Positions 15,077-23,741 of a DNA stretch of 35,131 nucleotides are shown here, piece by piece. The stretch comes from Candidatus Poseidoniales archaeon (GTDB taxonomy: Archaea > Thermoplasmatota > Poseidoniia > Poseidoniales > Thalassarchaeaceae). The notes under the pieces are model-generated. The model was not told where the DNA came from, ran no database searches, and worked only from the letters and a program-made list of their open reading frames with translations. Location: assembly GCA_012960975.1 (NCBI GenBank), contig DUAE01000024.1, positions 1 through 35,131 of the forward strand, in the 5' to 3' direction. The position numbers were made by a program, and so were the translations under genes. Every line of letters starts with the position of its first letter. The stretch's first letter is position 1.

Positions 15077-16867
15077 ATGTCGAGTATGACCACCCCCCTG
15101 TATCTGTTAAGAAATGCACAAGAATATGCGAATGAGGCTGCTTTTTCATCAAAAAATGCTTCAGGAGGTTGGGATACAACTACCTGGTCTGAATTTTATG
15201 AATATGTCATGGATATTTCAAAATCGTTAATCGATATAGGATTTGAGATTGGAGATAAACTTTCAATTTACTCTTACAATCGAAAAGAATGGTATGGTGC
15301 ATATGCTGCTTCTCAAATGCTCGGTGGAGTAGGCGTTGGTGTTTACCACACATGTTCTCCCGAAGAGGTTGAATGGGTTGTAGGAAATTCTGAATCAAAG
15401 GTTGTCTTCGTCGGCAATAACCCCATGGATGGGGGTAACCCATCAAAAATGCCTTGCCATCGACTCGCATCCATTTTGGACAAACTCGATGATGTGCAAA
15501 GTGTTGTGATAATGGATGGTTGTGATGTTCCAGACCACTCGAAAGTAACGACATGGTCTGAATTTTATACCCGAGGGAATGCATTGGCAGATTCTGTTGT
15601 CCTTGAGAGATCTAATGCTATTACCCCAGATGATACTTCTGCATTAATCTACACATCTGGGACTACTGGAAATCCAAAAGGCGTTGAATTGACCCATGAT
15701 AATTGGATTTACGAAATAGATGAATTAGAAAAGTGCTTCAGGTTCGGACAAGGTGATAGATATCTCTCTTGGCTGCCGCTCGCGCACGTTTTCGGACAAG
15801 CGCTAGACAATCATTACTGGATTCGATACGCCATGCACCTATACTCGTGTGATAACCCTCTGATGGTAGTCGATTACGCCAAAGAAATTCAGCCTCATCT
15901 CTTTATTGGAGTACCTCGGATATACGAGAAGATTTATTCAACTCTCAGCGCAGTAATCGCAAGTAAAGCAATTCTGAAAATTGGCTTGAAAATCCCTGGT
16001 TTAAAATCAGTCTTCCAAAAGAAATTGAAAGCAGCGGTCGGATTTTCCGATCTCAAAGTGGCAATTTCAGGCGCTGCACCAATTAATCCAGATATCCTAA
16101 CTCTCTTCACATCATTGACAATTCCAATCTTTGAAGGGTACGGAATGACAGAAAATACAGCTGGTGCCACCTTAAATTACCCTGGTCATAACAAAATCGG
16201 TTCAGTAGGTAAAGCACTTGAGAGTACAGAGATGATGATCGCTGATGATGGAGAAATTATGATGCGCGGTCGCCACGTCATGAAAGGATATTACAAAAAT
16301 TCGGAAGCGACCGCGGAAGCAATCGATTCGGAAAATTGGTTACACACCGGCGATATCGGAAAAATCGATTCAGATGGATACGTATTTATCACTGGCCGAA
16401 AGAAAGAAATTTATGTTTCGAGCGGTGGAAAGAACATCGCACCATTAGTCATTGAAGAGACTTTCAAAGCGATTCCAATCGTTTCACAATGTTTCCTAGT
16501 CGGTGATGGTCGAAAGTATTGTAGTGCGCTGTTTACGCTTGATATGAGCGCAATATTACGAGACAAAATTGGCATTCCAATTCCAGAAATTCCAAAGAGT
16601 CCAGACGACCAATATGCATTGATTCAAAGTTCAGGACATAGTTTGGAAGAATACACCGCTGGTGAAGAAGTCCGAGCAGAGATTCAAGCTGCTGTGGACA
16701 AGTTGAATGGGAAATTTGCTAACCCTGAACAATTGAAGAAATTCGCAATTTTACCAAGAGATTTTACTGTCGATGATGGCGAATTGACTCCAACTCTGAA
16801 AATTCGTCGTATCCAAATTCGTGAGAATTGGGCAGATGTCATAGAAGCGATGTATGCAGATGCTTGA
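15077..16867 (+). CDS. Long-chain acyl-CoA synthetase (AMP-forming, FadD15-like)
   Basis: 596 residues from the ATG at 15077 (an in-frame TTG lies just before it and an ATG at 15086). It has ANL-superfamily motifs: the phosphate loop YTSGTTGNPKGVELTH (about residue 190), the YGMTENT adenine motif, HTGDIG...DGYVFITGRKKEI and a C-terminal hinge and Lys region (SSGGKNIAP). The length and the ETFKAIPIV-type C-terminal domain fit the long-chain or bubblegum-type branch. It activates a fatty acid with ATP and loads it onto CoA. It is followed by the LysE exporter gene on the same strand, with only 17 bp between them. With IcmF (18947) it suggests fatty or branched acyl-CoA use. Confidence 0.93.
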   Translation: MSSMTTPLYLLRNAQEYANEAAFSSKNASGGWDTTTWSEFYEYVMDISKSLIDIGFEIGDKLSIYSYNRKEWYGAYAASQMLGGVGVGVYHTCSPEEVEWVVGNSESKVVFVGNNPMDGGNPSKMPCHRLASILDKLDDVQSVVIMDGCDVPDHSKVTTWSEFYTRGNALADSVVLERSNAITPDDTSALIYTSGTTGNPKGVELTHDNWIYEIDELEKCFRFGQGDRYLSWLPLAHVFGQALDNHYWIRYAMHLYSCDNPLMVVDYAKEIQPHLFIGVPRIYEKIYSTLSAVIASKAILKIGLKIPGLKSVFQKKLKAAVGFSDLKVAISGAAPINPDILTLFTSLTIPIFEGYGMTENTAGATLNYPGHNKIGSVGKALESTEMMIADDGEIMMRGRHVMKGYYKNSEATAEAIDSENWLHTGDIGKIDSDGYVFITGRKKEIYVSSGGKNIAPLVIEETFKAIPIVSQCFLVGDGRKYCSALFTLDMSAILRDKIGIPIPEIPKSPDDQYALIQSSGHSLEEYTAGEEVRAEIQAAVDKLNGKFANPEQLKKFAILPRDFTVDDGELTPTLKIRRIQIRENWADVIEAMYADA

Positions 16868-16884
16868 GGCGAGTGTGCAATCCC

Positions 16885-17514
16885 GTGAACCCCGAGGCTT
16901 GGATTGCTCTAGCAAGCGTATTCATTGTCGGTGCGATGAGCCCCGGACCGAGTCTGGCTGTCGTTTTGCGGAATACTGCAGCAGGAGGTAGGGCGAGTGG
17001 GGTCGCCACTGGTATTGGCCATGGGATTGGTTTTGGAATCTATGCATTTTCTGCTGCTTTTGCAATAGCGACAATGCTAGCTTTCGATGAAACGATTGCT
17101 ACAATATTGCGATATGCAGGAATAGTGCTATTGCTATACCTTGGATTTATCTTCCTCAAACATGCCATGACCCCAGTAGAAACCGCCTCACAAGACGCGG
17201 ATGATTTTCACACTCTATCAGAGCGTGCAGGTTTTGTTCAAGGGTTTTTGATCGCAATCCTTAATCCAAAAATCCTTGCTTGGTTCTTAGCACTATATGC
17301 ACCTTTTATCGAAGCAGGTATTAGTTTGCAAACCCTGTTGGGGATGGGGGCTATGGGAATGGTCATTGACGGAACATGGTATGTTACTGTCGCCACTGTT
17401 TTGACCCGAGGAAATGGCGTAGATAGATTACGAGCAAACGCAAGAAAAATAGATGGAGTGATGGGTGTATTGATGTTTATTTTCGCAGGATTACTCGTCG
17501 GTGGAGCCTTTTGA
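16885..17514 (+). CDS. LysE/RhtB-family amino-acid exporter
   Basis: 209 residues from the GTG at 16885; the GTG at 16873 is an alternative, with GAGGCGA directly before it. About six hydrophobic helices are visible. The N-terminal family motif is present as GAMSPGPSLAVVLRN followed by GRASGVATGIGHGIGFG, and the central AILNPKILAWFLAL block is typical of LysE/RhtB proteins. Members export basic amino acids, homoserine/threonine or similar small molecules driven by proton motive force. Substrate unknown. Transcription is probably shared with the acyl-CoA synthetase gene upstream. It is convergent with the next gene, with 11 bp between stops. Confidence 0.9.
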   Translation: MNPEAWIALASVFIVGAMSPGPSLAVVLRNTAAGGRASGVATGIGHGIGFGIYAFSAAFAIATMLAFDETIATILRYAGIVLLLYLGFIFLKHAMTPVETASQDADDFHTLSERAGFVQGFLIAILNPKILAWFLALYAPFIEAGISLQTLLGMGAMGMVIDGTWYVTVATVLTRGNGVDRLRANARKIDGVMGVLMFIFAGLLVGGAF

Positions 17515-17532
17515 AAAATTAAAAATTAAAAA
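17512..17532 (-). terminator. T-tract terminator for the minus-strand membrane protein gene
   Basis: On the minus strand three TTTTT runs separated by AA (17532-17514) bracket the stop codon at 17526. Successive oligo-T tracts are the standard archaeal termination signal. No hairpin is evident. Confidence 0.5.
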
Positions 17533-18329
17533 TCATTATAAAATATCATTGACACTATTAGCCCAGATAAACAGAAGGTGACTCCCCCGGTCAGAAGTCC
17601 TGCTAACAATCCATATCCAAGCTCTTTTTTACCTGAATTGAAGCTATAAATCAATAATCCAATGTAAATAATTACCATCAGAATCGGTATAATTACCAAT
17701 GAGATTTCGTTATCTATATCATTCACAAATTCACCATCTACTCTAGATGAGGATGGAGATTTTGTCGTGTCTACGGCGAATGTGAATGTACTTCCATCGT
17801 AGGAAACATACCCCTGAGTATTTTCTAAATTATCACCATAACAATCTAGGTCATACCAAAGAATTCCATCATCGATTGAACTTACGCTATAAAAATTATT
17901 TTCACTTGCAGAACAACCATTCCAATTATTAGAATTATAGAAATCTATTTCCACATATATCCATTCACTATTAGTCGGAACTGGGTCTTTCTGAAAATCA
18001 AATTCATGGTACCAAGAATTGTAAGTGGCTCCATCGATTGTGACTTCCTCTGGCTCGGAAAGTGAATTAGTCCAATCATTAAAATAGTTATTATTTTCAT
18101 CATTTGAAACAACATTAAATGCCAAGATAAATCCAATAATTGGAGCGATAACCAAGAGACCTAAGAAAAATAAGCTCCATTTAAATCCATCAGAACCTGG
18201 ACCGTTTTCACTAGATGTATAGACATTATTCTCAGATGAAAATGACGACACATCTCCTGAAAAGATGTTAGAACTTGGAGTTGAGTTGGAAGAGCCTACC
18301 GATTCAGACGATGAATCTTGGCGAGGCAT
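17526..18329 (-). CDS. Three-TM membrane protein with Asn/Tyr-rich extracytoplasmic domain
   Basis: 267 residues, no family recognised. The N-terminal 45 residues are Ser-rich and unstructured in character. A helix at about 51-72 (LFFLGLLVIAPIIGFILAF) is followed by about 135 residues rich in Asn, Asp, Tyr and Trp with three Cys, likely outside the cell. Two further helices (VIIPILMVIIYIGLLIYSF and GLLAGLLTGGVTFCLSGLIVSMIF) end the protein. The DNA is A/T-rich compared with its neighbours. AAGGAC stands directly before the ATG. It lies 13 bp behind the zinc-ribbon gene on the same strand, so the pair are probably one transcript. Confidence 0.7.
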   Translation of the reverse strand: MPRQDSSSESVGSSNSTPSSNIFSGDVSSFSSENNVYTSSENGPGSDGFKWSLFFLGLLVIAPIIGFILAFNVVSNDENNNYFNDWTNSLSEPEEVTIDGATYNSWYHEFDFQKDPVPTNSEWIYVEIDFYNSNNWNGCSASENNFYSVSSIDDGILWYDLDCYGDNLENTQGYVSYDGSTFTFAVDTTKSPSSSRVDGEFVNDIDNEISLVIIPILMVIIYIGLLIYSFNSGKKELGYGLLAGLLTGGVTFCLSGLIVSMIFYNDF

Positions 18330-18342
18330 GTCCTTGCCGCAT

Positions 18343-18828
18343 TCAAATTAACACAAAAGGTAGATGGAAAAGAACTTCAAGAACTATAGATAGAGTCTTT
18401 GCTTCTGATGTAGCAGTTTTTTCAGTGGAGGTCTCTTGATTTGAAGGATAGGATTCGATGGTCGGAGAAATCCGTTGCAATTCGCTAGCGTCCAGCCAAA
18501 ATGAAGAGCATGATGGGCACCCGTCGATTTCAATTAATTCCGTTAGGCTACCATCGAGCTTGCGGAATGCAAAATCACGGACTCGCATTCCGGCAATACA
18601 AAATGGGCATAAAATTTCAACAGGGGCGCCCTGATCGGTAAATCCGTCATGGAGCTCCTCGAGTTTTTCAGCAGAAATAGCCGAAGCGGCTGCCTTTGCA
18701 TGTAGGGCTAATCCCGCGCATTCTGGACAATGATAAATACCATGCTGAGAAAAGGCCGTGTGCTTGGTTGTCTCAGGTGAAATTAGGATTGTTCCATCAC
18801 GAGGACAATGCAGATTATCATCAGCCAT
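18343..18828 (-). CDS. zf-TFIIB-type zinc-ribbon protein with hydrophobic C-terminus
   Basis: 161 residues from the ATG at 18828 (MADDNLHCPRDG); an upstream GTG at 18930 would add 34 residues of non-conserved sequence and would start inside an inverted repeat. Two zinc-ribbon halves are visible: CPRDG...YHCPECAG near the start and ILCPFCIAG...GCPSCSSFWLDASEL further on. The CPSC-x-x-x-WLD-x-x-EL form is the signature of the zf-TFIIB (PF13453) family, whose members are widespread but mostly uncharacterised. The last 17 residues are hydrophobic (VLEVLFHLPFVLI), possibly a tail anchor. It is upstream of the membrane protein at 17526 and divergent from icmF. Confidence 0.75.
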   Translation of the reverse strand: MADDNLHCPRDGTILISPETTKHTAFSQHGIYHCPECAGLALHAKAAASAISAEKLEELHDGFTDQGAPVEILCPFCIAGMRVRDFAFRKLDGSLTELIEIDGCPSCSSFWLDASELQRISPTIESYPSNQETSTEKTATSEAKTLSIVLEVLFHLPFVLI

Positions 18829-18923
18829 ATTGGTTCGAGTGCTTCCCCTACCTTGAATGCATACCCAGCATTGGTGATTTTCCCCCGTATTCTTGAAAAT
18901 TGATGACACCCGGCGGTTTCTTG

Positions 18924-18940
18924 GGGACACTTAGTGTCCC
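18924..18940. promoter_or_regulatory. Perfect 7-bp inverted repeat upstream of icmF (candidate operator)
   Basis: GGGACAC (18924-18930), spacer TTA, GTGTCCC (18934-18940). The repeat stops one base before the GAGGTC ribosome-binding stretch and six bases before the icmF ATG at 18947. It lies in the 118-bp gap between divergent genes. A bound dimeric regulator, or an RNA hairpin in the icmF leader, would affect icmF most directly. Only the symmetry is seen; the role is inferred. Confidence 0.45.
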
Positions 18941-18946
18941 GAGGTC

Positions 18947-21900
18947 ATGGCAGGGGGAGCCGAGGATGAGATGTCCAGCGAAGCAAAGGCTGGAAATCTG
19001 GGTGTAACTCGTGAAATAGAAGGCGGTACCGCACGCGCTTCAAATGGCAAAATGCCGTTACGAATAATTACCGCAGCAGCGATTTTCGACGGACATGATG
19101 CAGCAATAGGTATTTTTCGTCGAATATTTCAATCGATGGGATGTGAAGTAATTCACCTAGGTCACGATCGTGGAGCGGATGATGTTGCACGGGCGGCAAT
19201 TCAGGAGGATGCTCATTGTGTCGCAATCACATCATACCAAGGTGGAGCAGTTGAAATGTTCACACACACAAAGCAATTACTTGACGAAGCCGGTTACGGA
19301 CATGTCCTTCTCTTCGGGGGTGGTGGTGGAACAATATTACCTCATGAAATTAAACATTTACGCGATTCTGGCATCGCCCGTATCTACTCTACCGATGATG
19401 GCCGAGCCATGGGTTTGACCGGCATGGTTGCGAATGCAATTGAGGAAGCAAGTAAGATTGATTTGCTTGAGGCGGGGCGTTTTAATTCACTTTTGGAACC
19501 AATTTCTGCGGGAGATCATGGAGCAGTATCGCGAATGTTGACCTTGGCAGAAAATTCTGATGAAGAAGAATTCAATCTGGTTTTGGAACGAATTCGTTCT
19601 GTCGATTCCACCTCTGCTTGCCCTGTCATAGGCCTTACCGGAACTGGCGGTGCTGGAAAATCCAGCCTAACCGACGAATTGATGCTGCGTATTCAGCGTG
19701 ATAATCCAGGCTCTAAAATCGCGCTATTGGCGACAGATCCAACCCGAAAAAGAACAGGTGGAGCGCTACTCGGCGATAGGATTCGAATGAATTCGCTCTC
19801 CGATGAAAATTTATTCATGCGCTCATTTGCAAGCCGAGATAGCGGCCGAGAAATCGCGGATTGTATAGGTAATGCAGTCGAACTTTGTCAAGCGGTCGGT
19901 TTCGATTTGGTTATCGTCGAAACCAGTGGAATCGGACAAGGTGACGATGCGATTACCGAAGTTGCAGATATTTCGATATATGTTACGACAAGAGAATATG
20001 GCGCCCCCAGTCAACTCGAGAAGCTTGAGATGTTGGATTCTGCTGACATCGTTGTGCTCAATAAATTCGATCGACCTGGCGCTGAAGATGCTCTTGCTGA
20101 AATTCGTAAACAATTCAAGCGAAATCGAGAATTATGGGAAGCTGAAGATACCGCACTTCCAGTAATTCCAACGATTGCGAGTCAATTTGCGGACGCAGGC
20201 ATCGACCAACTTTGGCAGCACCTCTCCAATATCTTGAACAGCCTCCACAATCAATCATTTGCGGCGGCTGAACCTCGGCTCGGCGCTGATGGATTGCCAC
20301 ACCGAGCCGCACCAATTCCACCAGAAAGACAAGGCTATCTCGCAGAAGTAGCTGCATCGGTCAGAGATTACCATTCTCGAACAGAAGATGCTGCAGCAAA
20401 GATGCGCCTCGTTCAACATCTTGAAGCATCTGCCGTCCAAATGAGGCAAACTGAAAATTCCAATGCCGCTGATGAACTCATTTCCGAGGCTGACAATATC
20501 CGTTCCAGCATCCCAGCGGGAGCTTGGCGAATCCTCAAAGAATTTGAGAAAAAATCCACCGAATATCGCTCTGGGCAAGCGAGTTACACCGTCCGAGGCA
20601 AAGATATCTCGGTCAAAACCACTAGAGAAACCCTCTCTGGATTGAAATTACCACGAGTTGCACTACCCGACCACACTGATTGGGGAGATACTCTCGAATG
20701 GATTCGTCGAGAAAACACTCCTGGTTCTTTCCCTTACACTGGCGGAGTTTTTCCGTTCAAGCGTGAAGACGAACTTCCAGTTCGAATGTTTGCTGGTGAA
20801 GGCAGTGCTGAGCGCACAAACAAGCGCTTCCATTTCCTCTCTGAAGGTCAGCCTTTCAATCGCATATCAACTGCCTTTGACTCCCCCTCACTCTACGGTC
20901 ATGACCCAGTTGAGCGCCTCGATATTTTCGGAAAAGTATGCGAGAGTGGAGTAAGCATCAGCACTGTTGAAGAAATGGAAATTCTCTTCGATGGCTTTGA
21001 TTTATGCGCATCAAATACCAGCGTTTCAAAAACTATCAATGGCAATTACTGGTGGCATCTAGCCGCTTTCTTCACCGTTGCAATTCGCCAACAGGTTAAG
21101 AAATTCGAAAAAGAAAACCAACGAACACCCACCGATGCAGAGCTCAAAGAAATCCGCACTTACACTCTCAGCACCATCAGAGGAACCGTTCAAGCCGATC
21201 AACTCAAGGAATCGATGGGGCAAAACACACTTGTTTTCAATCTTGACACCGCGCTTCGTATGATGGGGGATGTCGCCGAATTTTACGTCGAAAATAACAT
21301 CAGAAATCATTACTTTGTCAGCATCAGCGGTTATCACATCGCTGAAGCTGGGGCAAACCCAATTACACAAGCAGCATTGACGCTTTCAAACGGTCTAACA
21401 TATGTTGAGTTGTTCAAGGCTAGAGGCATTGACCCAAACAAATTTTTGAGAAACTTCAGTTGGTTTTTCTCAAACGGAATGGATCCTGAATACGCCGTGA
21501 TAGGCCGAGTCGCAAGGCGAATCTGGGCGATTGCAATGCGCGATATTTATGCCGTTGACGAGCGAGGGCAGAAATTGAAGTACCACATTCAAAGCAGTGG
21601 GCGAAGTTTACACGCACAGGAGTATACTTGGAACGATTATCGCACGACTTTACAGGCACTTTACGCACTCTCAGACAACGCAAATTCACTTCACACAAAC
21701 TCTCGTGACGAGGCGTTTGGGACACCGACTGAAGAAACAGTCAGAGATTCGATGGCAATTCAGCTCATACTCTCAAAAGAATATGGGTGGCTACAAAATG
21801 AGAACCCGATTCAAGGATCTCATATCGCTAGTTGGTTAACCGATACGGTCGAAGAAGAAATTTTGAAAATATTCGAAGAAATGCACCGCCGCGGCGGAGT

Positions 21901-22297
21901 ATTGGGTGCGCTGGAAGTGAATTACCAGCGCAACCGAATTCAAGATGAGTCGATGATTTACGAGCATAGAAAGCATTCTGGAGAATTACCAATAATTGGA
22001 GTGAATACTTTCGAAGAAGACATCGATAATTCAAATGAGTCGAATGAAGAAGATGATTTCGACATCGAGGTAACACGTTCGAATGAAGCAGAGAGGATGA
22101 TGGTTATCGAACGAAATCAGAAGTTCAAAAAAACCCATTCGAAAGAGGCTGAAGCAGGACTAGAGAAGTTGAAACAAGTCGCTCGAGATGGCGGTAATCT
22201 ATTCGAAGTAATGATGGAAATCGTCGAATATTGCTCGGTTGGACAAGTCACACAAGCGCTGTTTGAAACCGGCGGAAAATTTCGTCGAAATATGTGA
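18947..22297 (+). CDS. icmF: Fused isobutyryl-CoA mutase (IcmF): B12 domain, G-protein chaperone, mutase
   Basis: 1116 residues, full length for IcmF. Residues about 38-170 are the B12-binding domain with FDGHDAAIG; His50 is the expected lower cobalt ligand. Residues about 225-430 are the MeaI-type GTPase chaperone with P-loop GTGGAGKS (about 231-238), LLATDPT, VIVETSGIGQ and NKFD. Residues about 555-1116 are the TIM-barrel mutase, with FPYTGGVFPFKRE, MFAGEGSAERTN and STAFDSPSLYG; the Phe-containing GVFPFKRE block favours an ICM-type rather than methylmalonyl-type pocket. It interconverts isobutyryl-CoA and n-butyryl-CoA using adenosylcobalamin; related substrates such as pivalyl-CoA are possible. 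The fusion is a mainly bacterial architecture. GAGGTC precedes the ATG. Confidence 0.95.
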   Translation: MAGGAEDEMSSEAKAGNLGVTREIEGGTARASNGKMPLRIITAAAIFDGHDAAIGIFRRIFQSMGCEVIHLGHDRGADDVARAAIQEDAHCVAITSYQGGAVEMFTHTKQLLDEAGYGHVLLFGGGGGTILPHEIKHLRDSGIARIYSTDDGRAMGLTGMVANAIEEASKIDLLEAGRFNSLLEPISAGDHGAVSRMLTLAENSDEEEFNLVLERIRSVDSTSACPVIGLTGTGGAGKSSLTDELMLRIQRDNPGSKIALLATDPTRKRTGGALLGDRIRMNSLSDENLFMRSFASRDSGREIADCIGNAVELCQAVGFDLVIVETSGIGQGDDAITEVADISIYVTTREYGAPSQLEKLEMLDSADIVVLNKFDRPGAEDALAEIRKQFKRNRELWEAEDTALPVIPTIASQFADAGIDQLWQHLSNILNSLHNQSFAAAEPRLGADGLPHRAAPIPPERQGYLAEVAASVRDYHSRTEDAAAKMRLVQHLEASAVQMRQTENSNAADELISEADNIRSSIPAGAWRILKEFEKKSTEYRSGQASYTVRGKDISVKTTRETLSGLKLPRVALPDHTDWGDTLEWIRRENTPGSFPYTGGVFPFKREDELPVRMFAGEGSAERTNKRFHFLSEGQPFNRISTAFDSPSLYGHDPVERLDIFGKVCESGVSISTVEEMEILFDGFDLCASNTSVSKTINGNYWWHLAAFFTVAIRQQVKKFEKENQRTPTDAELKEIRTYTLSTIRGTVQADQLKESMGQNTLVFNLDTALRMMGDVAEFYVENNIRNHYFVSISGYHIAEAGANPITQAALTLSNGLTYVELFKARGIDPNKFLRNFSWFFSNGMDPEYAVIGRVARRIWAIAMRDIYAVDERGQKLKYHIQSSGRSLHAQEYTWNDYRTTLQALYALSDNANSLHTNSRDEAFGTPTEETVRDSMAIQLILSKEYGWLQNENPIQGSHIASWLTDTVEEEILKIFEEMHRRGGVLGALEVNYQRNRIQDESMIYEHRKHSGELPIIGVNTFEEDIDNSNESNEEDDFDIEVTRSNEAERMMVIERNQKFKKTHSKEAEAGLEKLKQVARDGGNLFEVMMEIVEYCSVGQVTQALFETGGKFRRNM

Positions 22298-22301
22298 TTT
22301 A

Positions 22302-22496
22302 TCAAACAGCACAAGTCATATCAGAGCCGCAACACATTGGCGACTTGATTTTACCGCAACCAGTTGGACAACGTGTTACTGAGACTACTCTTCCATCTGC
22401 TGTTGTGATGGCATCTGGGACTAATTCACAATTACAAGATGCACACTTCATGCCTACGACACCCATACCACACGAACTACATGAATATTGAATCAT
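22302..22496 (-). CDS. Ten-cysteine zinc-binding mini-protein
   Basis: Only 64 residues, but the cysteine pattern is very regular: CSSC (6-9), CASCNC (18-23), CPTGC (43-47), CC (54-55) and C61. This suggests two metal sites. The phrase GCGKIKSPMCCG and the ADGRVVSVTRCP stretch resemble small CxxC proteins I recall from Nitrosopumilus-type Thaumarchaeota; that link is recalled and not searched. Function unknown; a zinc-ribbon adaptor or metal-handling role is plausible. It lies head to tail after the aquaporin gene on the same strand, and tail to tail with icmF (4 bp apart). The reading frame on the other strand lacks such a pattern. Confidence 0.75.
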   Translation of the reverse strand: MIQYSCSSCGMGVVGMKCASCNCELVPDAITTADGRVVSVTRCPTGCGKIKSPMCCGSDMTCAV

Positions 22497-22566
22497 AATC
22501 TCACGAATGAGTTCGAGTTAATATCATTTTAGTTTAGTGAGAGTTCTCCTTGATTGCTTGAATATA

Positions 22567-23226
22567 TTACTGAGTCGCCTTGTAGGCCAGAACTGCAATG
22601 AATGATCCGGCCAATTGCGGAGCTATGTGTAACCAGAGAACCTCTGCTAATTTTAATCTGCCAACTGCAACTAAAGAAATAGATACAGCAGGGTTGAATG
22701 AAGCCATAGATACTACACCCACAGTAAGTGCTCCCGCAAATACAACTGATGCTATTGCGAAGCCGAAGTAATGATTGCCAGAAGTTTTCTCTGAAGTAGC
22801 TACATTCAATATAACAAATACTAAGGCAAAAGTAAACAATAATTCTGCCAATATTACTGGTGAATAATTATGACTGGTTAGTAACGAAACAGCCTCTAAT
22901 GGTATTTGAAACTCTTCAGTATAGATTAGTATAGATGCTCTAGCACCAAAGATTCCTGCAATGACCTGTGTGACAATATATGGTGGCACATCTGATTTAT
23001 CACAAGCACCTCTAATCCAGATTCCCATGGTCACAGCCGGATTGAAGTGAGCCCCAGAGACATGTCCGAGTCCATATATCATTACCATTAAAGTCGCAGC
23101 AATTGGGAAGGCTGGATGAGTTGAAGATGAAGATCCGAATACAGCAGTGAGACAAATGGTCAAAGTTAGAAAGAAGGTACCGATGAATTCGGCTATCAGC
23201 TTTTGTTGTAGTGTATGCTCAGTCAT
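22567..23226 (-). CDS. Aquaporin/MIP-family channel with non-canonical second NPA
   Basis: 219 residues with six helices and two half-helices. The first NPA is in SGAHFNPAVTMG (62-64) and the second in ASFNPAVSIS (about 180). MIP proteins pass water, glycerol or small neutral solutes across the membrane. In most aquaporins the second motif is NPAR, whose Arg narrows the selectivity filter. Here the Arg is replaced by Val, so the pore may be wider or differently selective. The start is the ATG at 23226. The next gene on the same strand is the Cys-rich mini-protein 70 bp downstream. Confidence 0.92.
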   Translation of the reverse strand: MTEHTLQQKLIAEFIGTFFLTLTICLTAVFGSSSSTHPAFPIAATLMVMIYGLGHVSGAHFNPAVTMGIWIRGACDKSDVPPYIVTQVIAGIFGARASILIYTEEFQIPLEAVSLLTSHNYSPVILAELLFTFALVFVILNVATSEKTSGNHYFGFAIASVVFAGALTVGVVSMASFNPAVSISLVAVGRLKLAEVLWLHIAPQLAGSFIAVLAYKATQ

Positions 23227-23393
23227 ACCCTTGGCCTAAATCGAACGCTCATCAACATTTGTAAACATATTCTTGATTCAGAATACTAGATTGAAACTAT
23301 TATCATGCTTACTTTTCTAGGCTTAATCAAACCAACATAGATGAATGTGAATTATTATTCTAAGTTGTTGAAAAAGTGGTGAGATGATCAATT

Positions 23394-23741
23394 ATGGTTG
23401 AGTTAGAAACCTTAGACTCAAATTCATGGAAAGAATTTCTTTCCTCACCAAAAGCTGTATTGATAATTGGCAAAACCGGTTGTATTTCTTGTGATGCATG
23501 GACACGTGAACTCAGTGATTGGCTTGGTTCTGATAATCCATCTACCGGTGTTAAATTTGGAAAAATATTACTCGATGCCCCACGATTAACGAAATTCAAA
23601 ATAGAAAATCAATGGATTCAGAATATTTCGATTTTGCCACATAATTCAATTTTCATCGATGGAAAACAAGTTTGTCAATGGCCTGGAAAAGGAATTGAAA
23701 AATTACAAAACCATCTCGACTCATCGAATATTAGTCTATGA
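23394..23741 (+). CDS. Thioredoxin-like protein with CISC active site
   Basis: 115 residues, the size of thioredoxin. The active-site motif GCISCDAW (Cys30 and Cys33) follows a central strand AVLIIGK, and ILPHNSIFIDG supplies the cis-proline (Pro82) and the next strand. The rest of the fold is diverged. Likely role: thiol-disulfide exchange in the cytoplasm (no signal peptide). GGTGAGATG precedes the ATG at 23394 and supports the start. The 3' end overlaps the convergent gene at 23731 by 11 bp. Confidence 0.8.
   Translation: MVELETLDSNSWKEFLSSPKAVLIIGKTGCISCDAWTRELSDWLGSDNPSTGVKFGKILLDAPRLTKFKIENQWIQNISILPHNSIFIDGKQVCQWPGKGIEKLQNHLDSSNISL

Noticed and set aside
22294-22491. 65-aa open frame on the plus strand after icmF.
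   Set aside because: Mirror of the Cys-rich minus-strand gene; no ordered residues of its own.
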